NCBI GenBank assembly: GCA_031267715.1
Contig: JAIRYQ010000002.1
Span: forward strand, 248,001 to 312,000
Reading direction: 5' to 3'
Length of the DNA stretch: 64,000 nt
Source of the DNA: Candidatus Endomicrobiellum glyptotermitis
GTDB lineage: Bacteria > Elusimicrobiota > Endomicrobiia > Endomicrobiales > Endomicrobiaceae
Positions 37,563 to 47,375 of the stretch are shown piece by piece. Both the position numbers and the translations under genes were made by a program. The notes beneath the pieces are model-generated. The model saw nothing but the letters and a program-made list of their open reading frames with translations. It made no database searches and had not been told where the DNA came from. Positions within the stretch are counted from its first letter, which is position 1. Every line of letters begins with the position of its first letter.

Positions 37563-38849
37563 TCAAAACCAACTTGTACCACCGTTAACCTCTATGATTT
37601 CTTCTCTCTTTCTTCCAAGCGAAACCAAATCTATCGAAGCACCTACAAGTCCTTCCAACCGCTTAATATATCTCTGCGCATTAATAGGCAGACTTTTAAA
37701 GTTCGTAACGCCCTTAACTTTTCCATTAAATCCAGGCATTTCCTCATAAACTGGTTCAGCATACTTTTGAATTGTTCTTGAAGCAGGAAAATCCTTATAT
37801 ATATTATTTTTATATTTATATGCAACACATATCTTAATTTTATCCAAATCTTCCATACAATCAAGCTTTGTAATGATTAGGCGTTTTATATCATTCACTC
37901 TTACACTGTGGCGAACTACTACCGAATCAAACCATCCACAACGACGAGATCTTCCAGTTGTTGCTCCGTATTCCTCACCTTTTTCTCTAAAATAATCTCC
38001 TACCTCATCAAAAAGTTCAACTGTAAAGGGTCCTTCGCCTACCCTTGTAGTATATGCCTTCATAACACCTAAAACACTATTTATTTTTGTAGGTCCAACT
38101 CCAGCACCTGAACATACTCCGCCCGCTATAGGATTGGATGAAGTAACAAAAGGATAAGTTCCAAAATCTAAATCAAGCAAAGTTCCCTGGGCACTTTCAA
38201 AAAGTATTTTTTTATTCTTACTTATCGCCTCTTCGATCATAAAACTTGTATTAGCGACAAAAGGTCTAAGAAATTCTGAAAACTCGCTATAGTCTCCAAG
38301 AATTTCCTTCTTTAAACTTGCAATATCCATTTTATTTTCTAATATAGCTGCTTTTTCAATAAGATTTTTTTCAAGCAAATCTTCAAAAACATCTCTTTCT
38401 AAATAATCAATAGCTCTTACTCCTATCCTTTTTACTTTATCAGCATAGGCGGGCCCTATTCCCTTCCTTGTAGTGCCTATCTTAACGTTCTCGTCTTCCA
38501 AAATTCCATCAATAATTTTATGATAAGGGAATATAATATGAGCTTGTTCGCTTATAAAAAGTCTGCCTTTGACAACAATTTTTTTTTTCGCTAGTACATT
38601 AACCTCTTCCTTTAAAGATTTTAAGTCAACTACAACCCCGTTTGCAATCAAACAGTACTTATCAGGAAACAGTATTCCAGAAGGTATTAAATGAAGCACA
38701 AAAGGTTTATCTTCAAAAATTAAGGTATGCCCCGCGTTATTGCCACCTTGATATCTAACAACGTAATCCGCTTGCTTTGAGAGGTAATACACAACTTTTC
38801 CCTTTCCCTCATCCCCCCACTGTGTTCCTAAAACAATTAATGTTGACAT
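37563..38849 (-). CDS. purA: Adenylosuccinate synthetase
   Basis: GTP-dependent first committed step from IMP to AMP. The 428-residue protein has the N-terminal GTQWGDEGKGKVV, GGNNAGHT with the catalytic histidine, GTTRKGIGPAYADKVKR, TTGRSRRCGWFD and the C-terminal GTP-base motif SLGRKREE. All are intact and the length is standard. A purine-rich AGGAAGGTAG lies before the ATG. It precedes thyX in the same direction. Confidence 0.97.
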   Translation of the reverse strand: MSTLIVLGTQWGDEGKGKVVYYLSKQADYVVRYQGGNNAGHTLIFEDKPFVLHLIPSGILFPDKYCLIANGVVVDLKSLKEEVNVLAKKKIVVKGRLFISEQAHIIFPYHKIIDGILEDENVKIGTTRKGIGPAYADKVKRIGVRAIDYLERDVFEDLLEKNLIEKAAILENKMDIASLKKEILGDYSEFSEFLRPFVANTSFMIEEAISKNKKILFESAQGTLLDLDFGTYPFVTSSNPIAGGVCSGAGVGPTKINSVLGVMKAYTTRVGEGPFTVELFDEVGDYFREKGEEYGATTGRSRRCGWFDSVVVRHSVRVNDIKRLIITKLDCMEDLDKIKICVAYKYKNNIYKDFPASRTIQKYAEPVYEEMPGFNGKVKGVTNFKSLPINAQRYIKRLEGLVGASIDLVSLGRKREEIIEVNGGTSWF

Positions 38850-39002
38850 GATTAACCACTACCTTCCTAGAAGTAAAAAAATAAAATCCTAATAATTTTA
38901 GTATTTAGCTTTAAATATAACGTGGGGTTTACATAAACTACTATCCCCATACTCATTTGAATCAATTAAGACTTAGTATATAGTATAGCTTCAATAAACG
39001 CG

Positions 39003-39075
39003 CGCTCCCAACGAGATTTGAACTCGTGTCGCAGGATTGAAAATCCTGTGTCCTAAACCCCTAGACGATGGGAGC
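39003..39075 (-). tRNA. tRNA-Glu (anticodon TTC)
   Basis: The 73-base cloverleaf has a 7-bp acceptor (GCTCCCA with TGGGAGC) and discriminator G. The anticodon stem is CAGGA/TCCTG with loop TTTTCAA, so the anticodon is TTC. The T-arm has GTTCAAATC. No CCA is encoded. It is separated from tRNA-Lys by three bases, so the two are probably cotranscribed. Confidence 0.95.
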
Positions 39076-39078
39076 ACC

Positions 39079-39151
39079 TGAGCCCGGTGCGGCTCGAACG
39101 CACGACAACCTCATTAAAAGTGAGGTGCTCTGCCAACTGAGCTACGGGCCC
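39079..39151 (-). tRNA. tRNA-Lys (anticodon TTT)
   Basis: The 73-base cloverleaf has a GGGCCCG acceptor paired with CGGGCTC (one G-T pair) and discriminator A. D-arm is GCTCAGTTGGCAGAGC; the anticodon stem CCTCA/TGAGG carries loop CTTTTAA, so the anticodon is TTT. The T-loop has GTTCGAG. No CCA is encoded. Confidence 0.95.
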
Positions 39152-39197
39152 TTCCATTTTTGTACTTATAAATTAACTTAATTAATGAATTTTTTTC

Positions 39198-39659
39198 TCA
39201 GATTAAGGAATACAAATTTACCATTTCTATAGCACTCATAGCCGAATCAGCTCCCTTATTCCCATCTTTGCTACCAGCCCTTTCAATGGCTTGTTCTATA
39301 GAGTCTGTAGTCAACACACCAAAGATTATTGGCACTTTACTCTCAAGTCCGATCGAGGCAACACCCTTTGAAACTTCAGAAGAAATGTAATCAAAATGAG
39401 GGGTAGCTCCTCTAATAACACACCCCAAACAAATTATTCCATCAACTTTTCCACTTTCTGCAATCTTTTTTGCTATCACGGGAATTTCAAAAGCCCCTGG
39501 AACCCAATAAATAAAAATATTTTTATCATCAACCGAGTGCCTCTTGAGAATATCCTCAGCGCCATTTATGAGCCTACTTGTTATAAATTCATTAAATCTT
39601 GATGCTACTATCGCAAACTTCTTCCCATTTCCGTTTAATTGCCCGCTAATAATATCCAC
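39198..39659 (-). CDS. ribH: 6,7-dimethyl-8-ribityllumazine synthase
   Basis: Condenses the ribityl-uracil amine with dihydroxybutanone phosphate to lumazine, the penultimate riboflavin step. The 153-residue protein has [30 protein letters not shown], the histidine-bearing [14 protein letters not shown] and [11 protein letters not shown]. The start is GTG preceded by AGGAAG. It is the last of the four clustered rib genes, about 140 bases after ribBA. Confidence 0.96.
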   Translation of the reverse strand: MDIISGQLNGNGKKFAIVASRFNEFITSRLINGAEDILKRHSVDDKNIFIYWVPGAFEIPVIAKKIAESGKVDGIICLGCVIRGATPHFDYISSEVSKGVASIGLESKVPIIFGVLTTDSIEQAIERAGSKDGNKGADSAMSAIEMVNLYSLI

Positions 39660-39802
39660 ACTTCCTCTCCATTATAATTTTAATTATACAAAGCCTATCC
39701 CTAAGTTTTACATCACTCTATTGCGACAAATAATGCTGCGAACCACACAATTATTAAGCTTAGAATAAAAAAATGGACTTGATCACTTTTTATAGCATTT
39801 TT

Positions 39803-41023
39803 TTATACTGTTTCTAACATGTGACCCATTTTCTCCTTCTTAGTCTTTAAATAATTTTTATTAGATTCCGTAGGACTAATCTCCAATGGAATCCTTTTTG
39901 AAATTTTCACTCCAAATTTTTCGAGGCTTACTACTTTTTGAGGATTATTAGTCATAAGATTAACACTTTTGATGCCAAGTTCAGCTAACATTTGCGCACT
40001 CACCTTGTAATCCCTTAGGTCTGGAGCAAATCCCAGAGCAACATTGGCCTCCACGGTATCCATCCCATTTTCTTGCAACTGATAAGCTTTAAGTTTATTC
40101 ACAAGTCCAATACCTCTACCTTCTTGATGCATATATAAGACCACACCATTTCCAGCTTTCTCAATTAATTTTAAAGATTTTTCGAGCTGATCTCCACAAT
40201 CACACCTTAAAGAATGAAATACATCTCCTGTCTCACAAGAAGAATGAACTCTTACTAAAACATCATCCTTTTTTTCAAGATCTCCTTTCACAATTGCAAG
40301 ATGACAATCTTCATTTACCTTACACTTAAACAAAGCAAGTCTAAAATTTCCATACTTTGTAGGGAAGTTAACACTTACAATTTTGTTGACAAACTTTCCT
40401 GTCAAACGTTTGTAACTTACGAGCTCTTCTATTGTAACAATTCTCAATTTATGTTTCTTAGCAAATTCTACCAAGTTAGAAACCCTCGCCATTGTTCCAT
40501 CATCATTCATTATTTCACATATAATCCCCGCTGGATAGAATCCAGCCAATTCAGCTAAATCAACTGCTGCCTCCGTATGTCCGGTCCTAGCTAAAACACC
40601 ACCATCTTTGGATCTTAAAGGAAATATATGCCCAGGTCTTGCAAAATCTTCAGGTTTTGCGCTCCTATCGATAAGTTTTTTAATAGTAGTACACCTGTCG
40701 TAAGCAGATATCCCAGTCGTAGTCCCTATTTTATAATCAACAGAAACTGCAAAAGAACAACCTTTTACTTCCGTCGGATTTTCAACCATATTTTTTATTT
40801 TAAGTTCTTCAAGTCGTTCATGTTTCATCGGAACACATATGAGACCTCTCCCATACCTTGCCATAAAATTTATAACCTCAGGGGAAGCTTTCTCAGCAGC
40901 ACAAACCAAATCTCCCTCATTTTCTCTACTCGGATCATCAACAACTATGACCATTCCCCCAGATTTCATATCTTCAACAGCACTTTCCACAGATGAAAAA
41001 ATTCTATTACATACATTATCCAT
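39803..41023 (-). CDS. ribBA: Bifunctional 3,4-dihydroxy-2-butanone-4-phosphate synthase / GTP cyclohydrolase II
   Basis: Supplies both precursors of riboflavin. Residues 1 to about 200 are the RibB domain, with VVDDPSRENEGDLVCAAE and GHIFPLRSKDGGVL, followed by GHTEAAVDLAELAG. From about 205 to 400 is the RibA domain: VRVHSSCETGDVFHSLRCDC carries the three zinc cysteines, and MHQEGRGIGLVNKLKAYQLQ is the catalytic region. I chose the ATG at 41021-41023 because GGGGTG precedes it; an upstream in-frame start would add 12 unlikely residues. Located between ribE and ribH. Confidence 0.96.
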   Translation of the reverse strand: MDNVCNRIFSSVESAVEDMKSGGMVIVVDDPSRENEGDLVCAAEKASPEVINFMARYGRGLICVPMKHERLEELKIKNMVENPTEVKGCSFAVSVDYKIGTTTGISAYDRCTTIKKLIDRSAKPEDFARPGHIFPLRSKDGGVLARTGHTEAAVDLAELAGFYPAGIICEIMNDDGTMARVSNLVEFAKKHKLRIVTIEELVSYKRLTGKFVNKIVSVNFPTKYGNFRLALFKCKVNEDCHLAIVKGDLEKKDDVLVRVHSSCETGDVFHSLRCDCGDQLEKSLKLIEKAGNGVVLYMHQEGRGIGLVNKLKAYQLQENGMDTVEANVALGFAPDLRDYKVSAQMLAELGIKSVNLMTNNPQKVVSLEKFGVKISKRIPLEISPTESNKNYLKTKKEKMGHMLETV

Positions 41024-41124
41024 TACAAACACCCCAAACACATGAGAATAAAAACCCATTTGGCTACACGCATTGCGTTATAAAACATTCTTTTTCTAAA
41101 AGCTGCTACGTTTTTTTACTAAAC

Positions 41125-41742
41125 CTACGCGAAACCATTTTTTTTCAGCATTTCAAACTTAACACCACTTGTTTTTTTATTTGTAAATTTTTCTATATAT
41201 TTAGCAAAAACATCTGTCTCAATATTTACCTCATCACCTAGTCTTTTAAACCGCATAGTAGTACTATCGAAAGTTTCGGGTATAACAAAAACTTCAAACT
41301 CTAAAGCTGACACGGATGAAAGTGTTAGACTTATACCATCTATTGCAACGGAGCCTTTGTCAACACAATACTTGGTTATATTCTCGTTGCAAGAAAACAT
41401 AATCCTATAAAACTGCTTTAACTTTTCTATCTCTTTTACCTTGGCTATTCCATCAACGTGTCCACTTACTATATGCCCCCCAAGACGAGAAGAGAATCTC
41501 AAGGCTCGTTCCAAATTAACTCTAGAATTTTTTTTCAATTTTTGAAGTGCCGTAATTCTACACGTATTTGGGCTATAATCAGCAACAAAACCATATCCGC
41601 ATACCGAAATTACAGTCAAGCACACTCCATTTACTGCAATACTTTCACCCTTCACAATATTGTCAAGTTTCGTCTCAATCTCAATCCTTGAACTTGAAAT
41701 ATTTTTAACTACGCCAACACTCTCAATTAGCCCCGTAAACAT
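41125..41742 (-). CDS. ribE: Riboflavin synthase, alpha chain
   Basis: Dismutates two lumazine molecules into riboflavin. The 205-residue protein shows the internal duplication of the family: the first barrel begins MFTGLIESVGVVKNI and contains SIAVNGVCLTV; the second begins HIVSGHVDGIAKV and contains GSVAIDGISLTL. The N-terminal MFTGLIE is diagnostic. It lies between ribD and ribBA on the same strand. Confidence 0.96.
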   Translation of the reverse strand: MFTGLIESVGVVKNISSSRIEIETKLDNIVKGESIAVNGVCLTVISVCGYGFVADYSPNTCRITALQKLKKNSRVNLERALRFSSRLGGHIVSGHVDGIAKVKEIEKLKQFYRIMFSCNENITKYCVDKGSVAIDGISLTLSSVSALEFEVFVIPETFDSTTMRFKRLGDEVNIETDVFAKYIEKFTNKKTSGVKFEMLKKNGFA

Positions 41743-41777
41743 ATTATAATCCCTTCTTATTCTTACTCTTAAAAAAT

Positions 41778-42854
41778 TTATTTAGTTCCAATATTTCCAG
41801 TTATAAGCAGATCTGAACCTATCTTTCTCACTTTCATATTTTTCACTGGCAGTGATTTACATATTTTTTCTACTCCACGCCCTCCCACACTAGAAACTGC
41901 AAACTTACCACCTATTATTTTGGGAGCTATAAAAAAATATATATCATCCACCATATTTGAAAACAAAGCCGATGCTATTACTTCTCCTCCACCTTCAATT
42001 AAAATCCTTTTTATTGAAAGAGAGTTTAACTTTTTTGTTATCGTAGCAAAATTTTTTTTTGCCATATTAATATTAACAGGAGCAAGAATTATTCCTTTCT
42101 TATTTAAATAACTTGGTATGGCAACAACATTTGAATCATAAATAATAATTGTTGGAATAGTCGCATCAAATAAATGACACGTCTCTGGAAGTTCTAATTT
42201 TGAATCTATAACAACCCTAACTGGACTCTTTAATGTTTTAGAATGCGTATTAAGAAAAGGATTATCTTTAAGTGCCGTATTTGTGCCAACAAGAATTGCA
42301 TCATATCGAGACCTCATTTTATGTGCAAAAGCTCTTGATTTTTCGGATGTTATCCACTTTGAGTCATATTTACAAGTTGCAATTTTACCATCTAACGACA
42401 TAGCCACCTTGATTGAAATCTTTGGTTTACTCTTTAAATATTTCAAATAATCTTTAATTAAAACCTTAGCTTGCTCTTTTAGTAGTCCCCCGAAAACTCC
42501 AACACCGTTTTTTTTCAAAACTTTTTTACCACATGACACATTACTATCAGACATTGCATAATAAACGTTTTTTATGCCAGCTTTTATAATCGCAATGCTA
42601 CAAGGGGGCTTTTTACCATAGCTATCGCAAGGCTCAAGGGTAACATATAAATCCGCACCTTTAGCATTTTTACCTGCATCTATAAGCGCATTTATCTCTG
42701 CATGATTGCCTCCAAAATACTGATGCCAACCCTTCCCCACTATTTTATCGTCTTTAACAATCACACAACCCACCAAAGGATTAGTGTAAACTTCACCTTT
42801 TCCCTTATTAGCAAGTCCTATCGCAACCTCCATATATCTTCTTCCAGTATTCAT
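41778..42854 (-). CDS. ribD: Bifunctional riboflavin deaminase / reductase
   Basis: Deaminates and then reduces the pyrimidine intermediate of riboflavin synthesis. The N-terminal cytidine-deaminase-like domain has NPLVGCVIVKD, HAEINAL with zinc histidine and catalytic glutamate, and LEPCDSYGKKPPC with the zinc cysteines. The C-terminal reductase domain (from about residue 145) starts KPKISIKVAMSLDGKIA and has ILIEGGGEVIASALF. Length is 358 residues. It is the first gene of the rib cluster. A 16-base palindrome lies 37-52 bases upstream of the ATG. I see no FMN-riboswitch sequence in the leader. Confidence 0.95.
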   Translation of the reverse strand: MNTGRRYMEVAIGLANKGKGEVYTNPLVGCVIVKDDKIVGKGWHQYFGGNHAEINALIDAGKNAKGADLYVTLEPCDSYGKKPPCSIAIIKAGIKNVYYAMSDSNVSCGKKVLKKNGVGVFGGLLKEQAKVLIKDYLKYLKSKPKISIKVAMSLDGKIATCKYDSKWITSEKSRAFAHKMRSRYDAILVGTNTALKDNPFLNTHSKTLKSPVRVVIDSKLELPETCHLFDATIPTIIIYDSNVVAIPSYLNKKGIILAPVNINMAKKNFATITKKLNSLSIKRILIEGGGEVIASALFSNMVDDIYFFIAPKIIGGKFAVSSVGGRGVEKICKSLPVKNMKVRKIGSDLLITGNIGTK

Positions 42855-42890
42855 AAAAGAAAAACCTTTTTAAAATACACCTCTTGTAAA

Positions 42891-42906
42891 AATTCTAATT
42901 AGAATT
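42891..42906. promoter_or_regulatory. 16-base perfect palindrome upstream of ribD
   Basis: AATTCTAATTAGAATT is a perfect even palindrome 37-52 bases before the first rib gene. Position and symmetry suit an operator of a dimeric regulator. In such AT-rich DNA a chance origin is possible, so this is a weak call. Confidence 0.3.
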
Positions 42907-44064
42907 CTATACTATATAAAAATTTTTGTAAACTCACAATTGGATTTGAATTCAAAAAAACAGAAACTATTCTACATCATCAAAAATTTAAAGTAAAAGA
43001 AATATAATCTAATGGCTTATACGAAAGGTAAAGAAAAACTAAATTTTACAAGAACGATAAACACTCAACTATTGAGAAAAACATTCAAACTAACAACCAA
43101 TAACCCGATAAGAAAAATACTTTGGAAAGGAGAGACAAAACCAAGAAACACAACACAGCCTACTAAAAACCCCGGGAAGCCACCTATAGAGACACAACTA
43201 TAATAATAACAACGAAATCTAAACGTAAAAAACTAAACTTTACCTCCTTCTTTTGACCTCATTTCTTTTATGTATCTGCCTCATAAAAACCACAACTAGA
43301 AGAATAAATTGACTTTTTATCATCAAATCTCTTTCAGTAAAAGCTTTTATTTAATTGATTTATTAATTTTAATTGTCTCATTCTCACTAAAAAAAATCAC
43401 TCAACCCTATTACTACCTACACCAATAACCTAGCTGAATCAAATCAGCACAACAATAAATTCATAATCAGAATTCGCCTGTTTTTTTTAGAACCTTAAAC
43501 ACACACAGAACAACTCACTTTTTTGCTCTTGCGCAAACACTTCAAACAAGGAGCAACCCAAAATTGCTAACCATCCATATTTGTTATCTCTGGTTCATGA
43601 AAAAACTACGCAGATTTCTCATTTTAAATCAACTAAAACTGCATCTAAAATTACCTCAAACCAGGCTAAAATTACTCTCTATTTTTTTTCGTCTCTATGC
43701 CTCTATATTTAACACTACGTTCTACAAACAAATCAGGCCTTGTAAGTCTTTTTATTATTTTTCAAGTGATTTTTTTTTGAATCTTCTCTTCTAATTGATA
43801 TTTCACTCTTTTTATAGTCCAAAAATAATCTTTCAACCAACCTCTCTAGCGGATCGCGAGGAGAATTTTAACACGATTTACACTCCCTCCTATTTCATAC
43901 ATCAAATCCACTTATATACATTTGCTTATTTTAATCTCTTTACATTATATTTTTGAAAAATACCAGAATAAATCTAATTTATTAATACAATACAAGTACT
44001 GCTGAACGACAACCACACAGACACCCACAAAAAAATTTATTTATTTCAGTTCAAAGCATGCCCG
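42907..44064. other. 1.2-kb gap between argG and ribD, largely featureless with possible remnant
   Basis: No intact gene is found. On the minus strand near 43760-43870 one frame gives PRDPLERLVERLFLDYKKSE followed by ISIRREDSKKNHLK, and another nearby frame starts MYEIGGSVNRVKILL after a GGAGGG. These may be pieces of one decayed gene that I cannot name. The rest is AT-rich, with poly-A/T runs. Confidence 0.4.
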
Positions 44065-44087
44065 AATTTCATTCTATATATGAAATT
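44065..44087 (-). terminator. Possible hairpin terminator after argG
   Basis: AATTTCAT (44065-44072) pairs with ATGAAATT (44080-44087) around a 7-base loop, starting 22 bases after the argG stop on the transcribed strand. There is no immediate T-run and the stem is AT-rich, so termination strength is doubtful. Confidence 0.25.
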
Positions 44088-44109
44088 TGCAACTTAATAC
44101 ATAACATTT

Positions 44110-45336
44110 CTATTTATTTTTTCTCAGCATAGCATATATCTTTGTTGGTAGACCCCACAAGTTAATAAAACCTTCAGCATCTTTATGGTTGTAAATTTCA
44201 TCTTTCTCAAAAGTTGCAAGCTTTTCAGAATATAAAGAATACCTTGCACTTCTCACAGCAGGCACAATATTCCCTTTATAAAGTCCTAACTTAACACTTC
44301 CGGCAACATACTTTTGTGTTTCATTAATAAAAGCATCAAGAGCTTCTCTAAGTGGAGAAAACCACAATCCGTAATATGCAATTTCTGCATACTTAGAAGC
44401 AAGAGTTTGCTTAAAATGCAATGTATCGCGATCCATAGAAACAGACTCCAACTCCTCATGAGCCGCATATAAAACAGCAGCCGCAGGAGCTTCATAAATA
44501 CATCTTGCCTTCATACCGACAAGTCTATTTTCAATCATATCGGTTCTTCCTATACCATTTGCACCAGCAATCTCGTTTAGCTTCATAATTAATTCAACAG
44601 GTGATAACTTCTTACCATCTACGGAAACTGGTATACCGGTTTCAAACTCTATAGTAACATAAGTCGGTTTATCTGGAGCTTTTTCATGTGAAACGGTCAT
44701 TTTAAACATTGACTCATCGTATTCACTACCAATATCTTCTAAGATTCCACCTTCATAAGAAATATGCCACAAATTTGCATCTAAAGAGTAAGGCTTTGCT
44801 TTTGTCACTGGGACTGGTATGTTCCTTTTTTCAGCATAATCAATCGCATCTACTCTAGATTTTATATCCCATTTTCTCCATGGAGCAATAATTTTTACAT
44901 CCGGTATTAAAGCCTTAAAACAAAGCTCAAAGCGCACCTGATCGTTTCCTTTACCAGTTGCACCATGACAAACGGCATCAGCTTCTTCTTTCTTCACAAT
45001 ATCCGCAATTTTTCTAGCAATTACCGGCCTCGCAAGCGAGGTTCCTAAATAATATTTATCTTCATATAAAGCATTCGCCTTTATGGCAGGGTAAATATAA
45101 TCAACAACAAATTCTTCCTTAGCATCAATTATATACGATTTCGAGGCACCAGTTCTCTTTGCTCTTTCATTTAATCCTTCTAACTCTGCCCCTTGCCCAA
45201 CATCCACACAACAAGCAATAACTTCACAATCATAGTTTTCTTTTATCCAAGACAGAATGACAGATGTATCAAGGCCACCAGAATAAGCGACAACCACTTT
45301 TTTTACTCCATTTTTCTCTTCATTATTAATCTTCAT
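44110..45336 (-). CDS. argG: Argininosuccinate synthase
   Basis: Joins citrulline and aspartate at the cost of ATP. The 408-residue protein has the N-type PP-loop motif [15 protein letters not shown], followed by [27 protein letters not shown] and the substrate loop [25 protein letters not shown] and the C-terminal KLGLYKGN are also intact. Product passes to ArgH (at 2.1 kb). argD and argB lie just upstream on the same strand, but argF/argJ are not seen. Confidence 0.97.
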   Translation of the reverse strand: MKINNEEKNGVKKVVVAYSGGLDTSVILSWIKENYDCEVIACCVDVGQGAELEGLNERAKRTGASKSYIIDAKEEFVVDYIYPAIKANALYEDKYYLGTSLARPVIARKIADIVKKEEADAVCHGATGKGNDQVRFELCFKALIPDVKIIAPWRKWDIKSRVDAIDYAEKRNIPVPVTKAKPYSLDANLWHISYEGGILEDIGSEYDESMFKMTVSHEKAPDKPTYVTIEFETGIPVSVDGKKLSPVELIMKLNEIAGANGIGRTDMIENRLVGMKARCIYEAPAAAVLYAAHEELESVSMDRDTLHFKQTLASKYAEIAYYGLWFSPLREALDAFINETQKYVAGSVKLGLYKGNIVPAVRSARYSLYSEKLATFEKDEIYNHKDAEGFINLWGLPTKIYAMLRKNK

Positions 45337-45426
45337 TTTATCGTACCTTTTTTAATATTTTTAATATTCTTTAGTGCCAAGTTTACTTTGTTTGATGATT
45401 GCTACGTTTAAAAATTTAATCAGCAG

Positions 45427-46626
45427 TTATTTTGTAAGCAAACTGCAATCTAAAGCTTTATCCAAAACTTTTATAGCGAAATCTACATCTTTTTTTGTAA
45501 TTATAAGTGGGGGTAGCAATCTTAATACCGTATCGTGTATGCAGTTTATAATTAATCCGTTATTCAAACAGTAATCTACTATACCTGAACCATTTATGAC
45601 AAGATCTATACCTAACATTAAGCCAAATCCTCTTACATCTCTTATAATTGAATATTTCTTTTTTAGATCTTCAAGTTTTAAAAAGAGATACTTTGAGACT
45701 TCTAAAGAATCATTCAAAAACTCTGGGCTAAGAATATTCAATACCTCGAGAGCAGCCGCACAAGAAACAGGATTTCCACCGAGGGTAGATCCATGGTCAC
45801 CGTAAACAAAAGTTTCAGCACATTTTTTTGCGGCCACAGCAGCTCCCAAAGGTAACCCGTTGGCTAAAGATTTTGCCAAAGTAACAATGTCAGGTTTAAT
45901 ATCATAATTCTCAAAAGCACAAAACTTCCCAGTTCGCCCCATACCACACTGTATTTCATCAAAAATCAAAAGGAGATTATTTTTGTCGCAAAGCGCTTTT
46001 AATTCTTTTAAAAATGTCTTGCTTGACGGGATTACTCCACCCTCCCCTTGAATAGGCTCTATCATTACAGCAACAGTTCTTTCATTTACAAGCTTTTTTA
46101 CAGATTCTATATCATTGATTGATGCAAAAATAAACTTCTCCTGCAACGGTCTGAAAAACTCATGAAATCTTTCTTGCCCCGTAGCAGAGAGCGCTGCCAA
46201 AGTTCTACCGTGAAACGAGTTCTTAAAACAGATAATCTCATACCTATTTCCGTTTTTAGAAGGATTCAAGAAACCCCACTTCCTTGCAAGTTTTATCGCA
46301 CATTCGTTTGCTTCAGCCCCTGAATTTGAAAAAAAAACCCTCCCATCTGGAAATATTCTTTTCGCAAGTTCTTCTCCCAACTTAATCTGCGACGACGCAT
46401 AATATAAATTTGAAATATGCGCAAAACTATCTAGTTGCTCTTTCGCCGCTTTTAATACGGAAACATTGCAATGACCTACATTACACACACTTATGCCAGC
46501 AAAAAAATCAAGATACTTTTTGTCATTTTCGTCCCATATAAATTGATCCCTAGCTCTTTTTACTATCAAATCGGCACGCTTATAGGTTTGCATAAAATAC
46601 TTTTTCTCAATCTGTTTTATATTCAT
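45427..46626 (-). CDS. argD: Acetylornithine aminotransferase (class III PLP)
   Basis: Converts N-acetylglutamate semialdehyde to N-acetylornithine; family members may also act in lysine synthesis as DapC, which would suit the dapF/lysA genes here. The 399-residue protein has FFAGISVCNVGHCN, SNSGAEANECAIKLAR, FHGRTLAALSATGQ, the aspartate in LLIFDEIQCGMGRTG and the PLP lysine in VTLAKSLANGLPLGA. The start ATG overlaps the argB stop (ATGA). An upstream in-frame ATG would extend deep into argB and is rejected. Confidence 0.94.
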   Translation of the reverse strand: MNIKQIEKKYFMQTYKRADLIVKRARDQFIWDENDKKYLDFFAGISVCNVGHCNVSVLKAAKEQLDSFAHISNLYYASSQIKLGEELAKRIFPDGRVFFSNSGAEANECAIKLARKWGFLNPSKNGNRYEIICFKNSFHGRTLAALSATGQERFHEFFRPLQEKFIFASINDIESVKKLVNERTVAVMIEPIQGEGGVIPSSKTFLKELKALCDKNNLLLIFDEIQCGMGRTGKFCAFENYDIKPDIVTLAKSLANGLPLGAAVAAKKCAETFVYGDHGSTLGGNPVSCAAALEVLNILSPEFLNDSLEVSKYLFLKLEDLKKKYSIIRDVRGFGLMLGIDLVINGSGIVDYCLNNGLIINCIHDTVLRLLPPLIITKKDVDFAIKVLDKALDCSLLTK

Positions 46627-47375
46627 ATTTTTATCACTGTTCCTTTTATATCCAGTATTCCGTTCATACCATCCGCTATCCACACTTCTTTTACACCTTT
46701 TTTAATGGAATCGGCACAGCCTTTAATTTTTGGTATCATTCCACCAATTATAGTTCGATTCCTTATAAGAGTTTTTATTTCGCTTATCTTAATTTTTTTA
46801 ATAGTAGTTTTATTTTCGTCAAGAACCCCAGCAACATCTGTCAAAAATATAAGTCTCCGCGCTCTAAAAATCGCAGCTATTGAAGCAGCTAAAGTGTCGG
46901 CGTTAACATTCACAACATTACCTTTAACATCAGCAGCAATTGAAGCTATAACAGGTAAAAATCCATTTTTTATCAAAGTATTTATAAGTTTTTTATCTAT
47001 TTTAATGGGTTCACCACCAACAAGACCAAATTTTTTCAATTGTTTGCATATCACGCTCCTTCCATCCTTGCCAGATATTCCAACAGCATTTACACCATTC
47101 TTTATGAGGCCCGTTGTTAAAATTCTGTTCACTTTACCGCTTAATGCCATTTCAACAATCTCAAGAGTTTTTGCATCAGTAAATCTCAAACCGTCCACGA
47201 ACCTGCTTTCTATAGCAAACTTTTCAAGCAAAGTATTTATCTCAGGGCCTCCACCATGAACTAAAATAATGTTTTGAGTTCGTGAAATCTTGGCGGTTTC
47301 CTCAAGAAACTTATCTCGTATTTTTACATTACTAGATAAGCTTCCTCCGAACTTGACTACTGTTAAAGGCTTCAT
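46623..47375 (-). CDS. argB: Acetylglutamate kinase
   Basis: Phosphorylates N-acetylglutamate, usually the regulated arginine step. The 250-residue amino-acid-kinase-fold protein has VVKFGGSL at the N-terminus, ILVHGGGPEINTLLEK, RFTDAKTLEIVEMALSGKVN, and the nucleotide/acetylglutamate segment VNADTLAASIAAIFRA. AGGAG sits before the chosen ATG (47373-47375). That start lies inside the 3' end of the upstream nuclease gene, giving a 44-base overlap. No N-terminal extension or the extra helix seen in arginine-inhibited hexamers is evident, so feedback control is unclear. Confidence 0.95.
   Translation of the reverse strand: MKPLTVVKFGGSLSSNVKIRDKFLEETAKISRTQNIILVHGGGPEINTLLEKFAIESRFVDGLRFTDAKTLEIVEMALSGKVNRILTTGLIKNGVNAVGISGKDGRSVICKQLKKFGLVGGEPIKIDKKLINTLIKNGFLPVIASIAADVKGNVVNVNADTLAASIAAIFRARRLIFLTDVAGVLDENKTTIKKIKISEIKTLIRNRTIIGGMIPKIKGCADSIKKGVKEVWIADGMNGILDIKGTVIKI

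Noticed and set aside
43012-43203. 63-codon plus-strand frame rich in Thr, Asn and Lys
   Set aside because: It is a chance frame in a long A-rich stretch with no start signal and no similarity I recognise.
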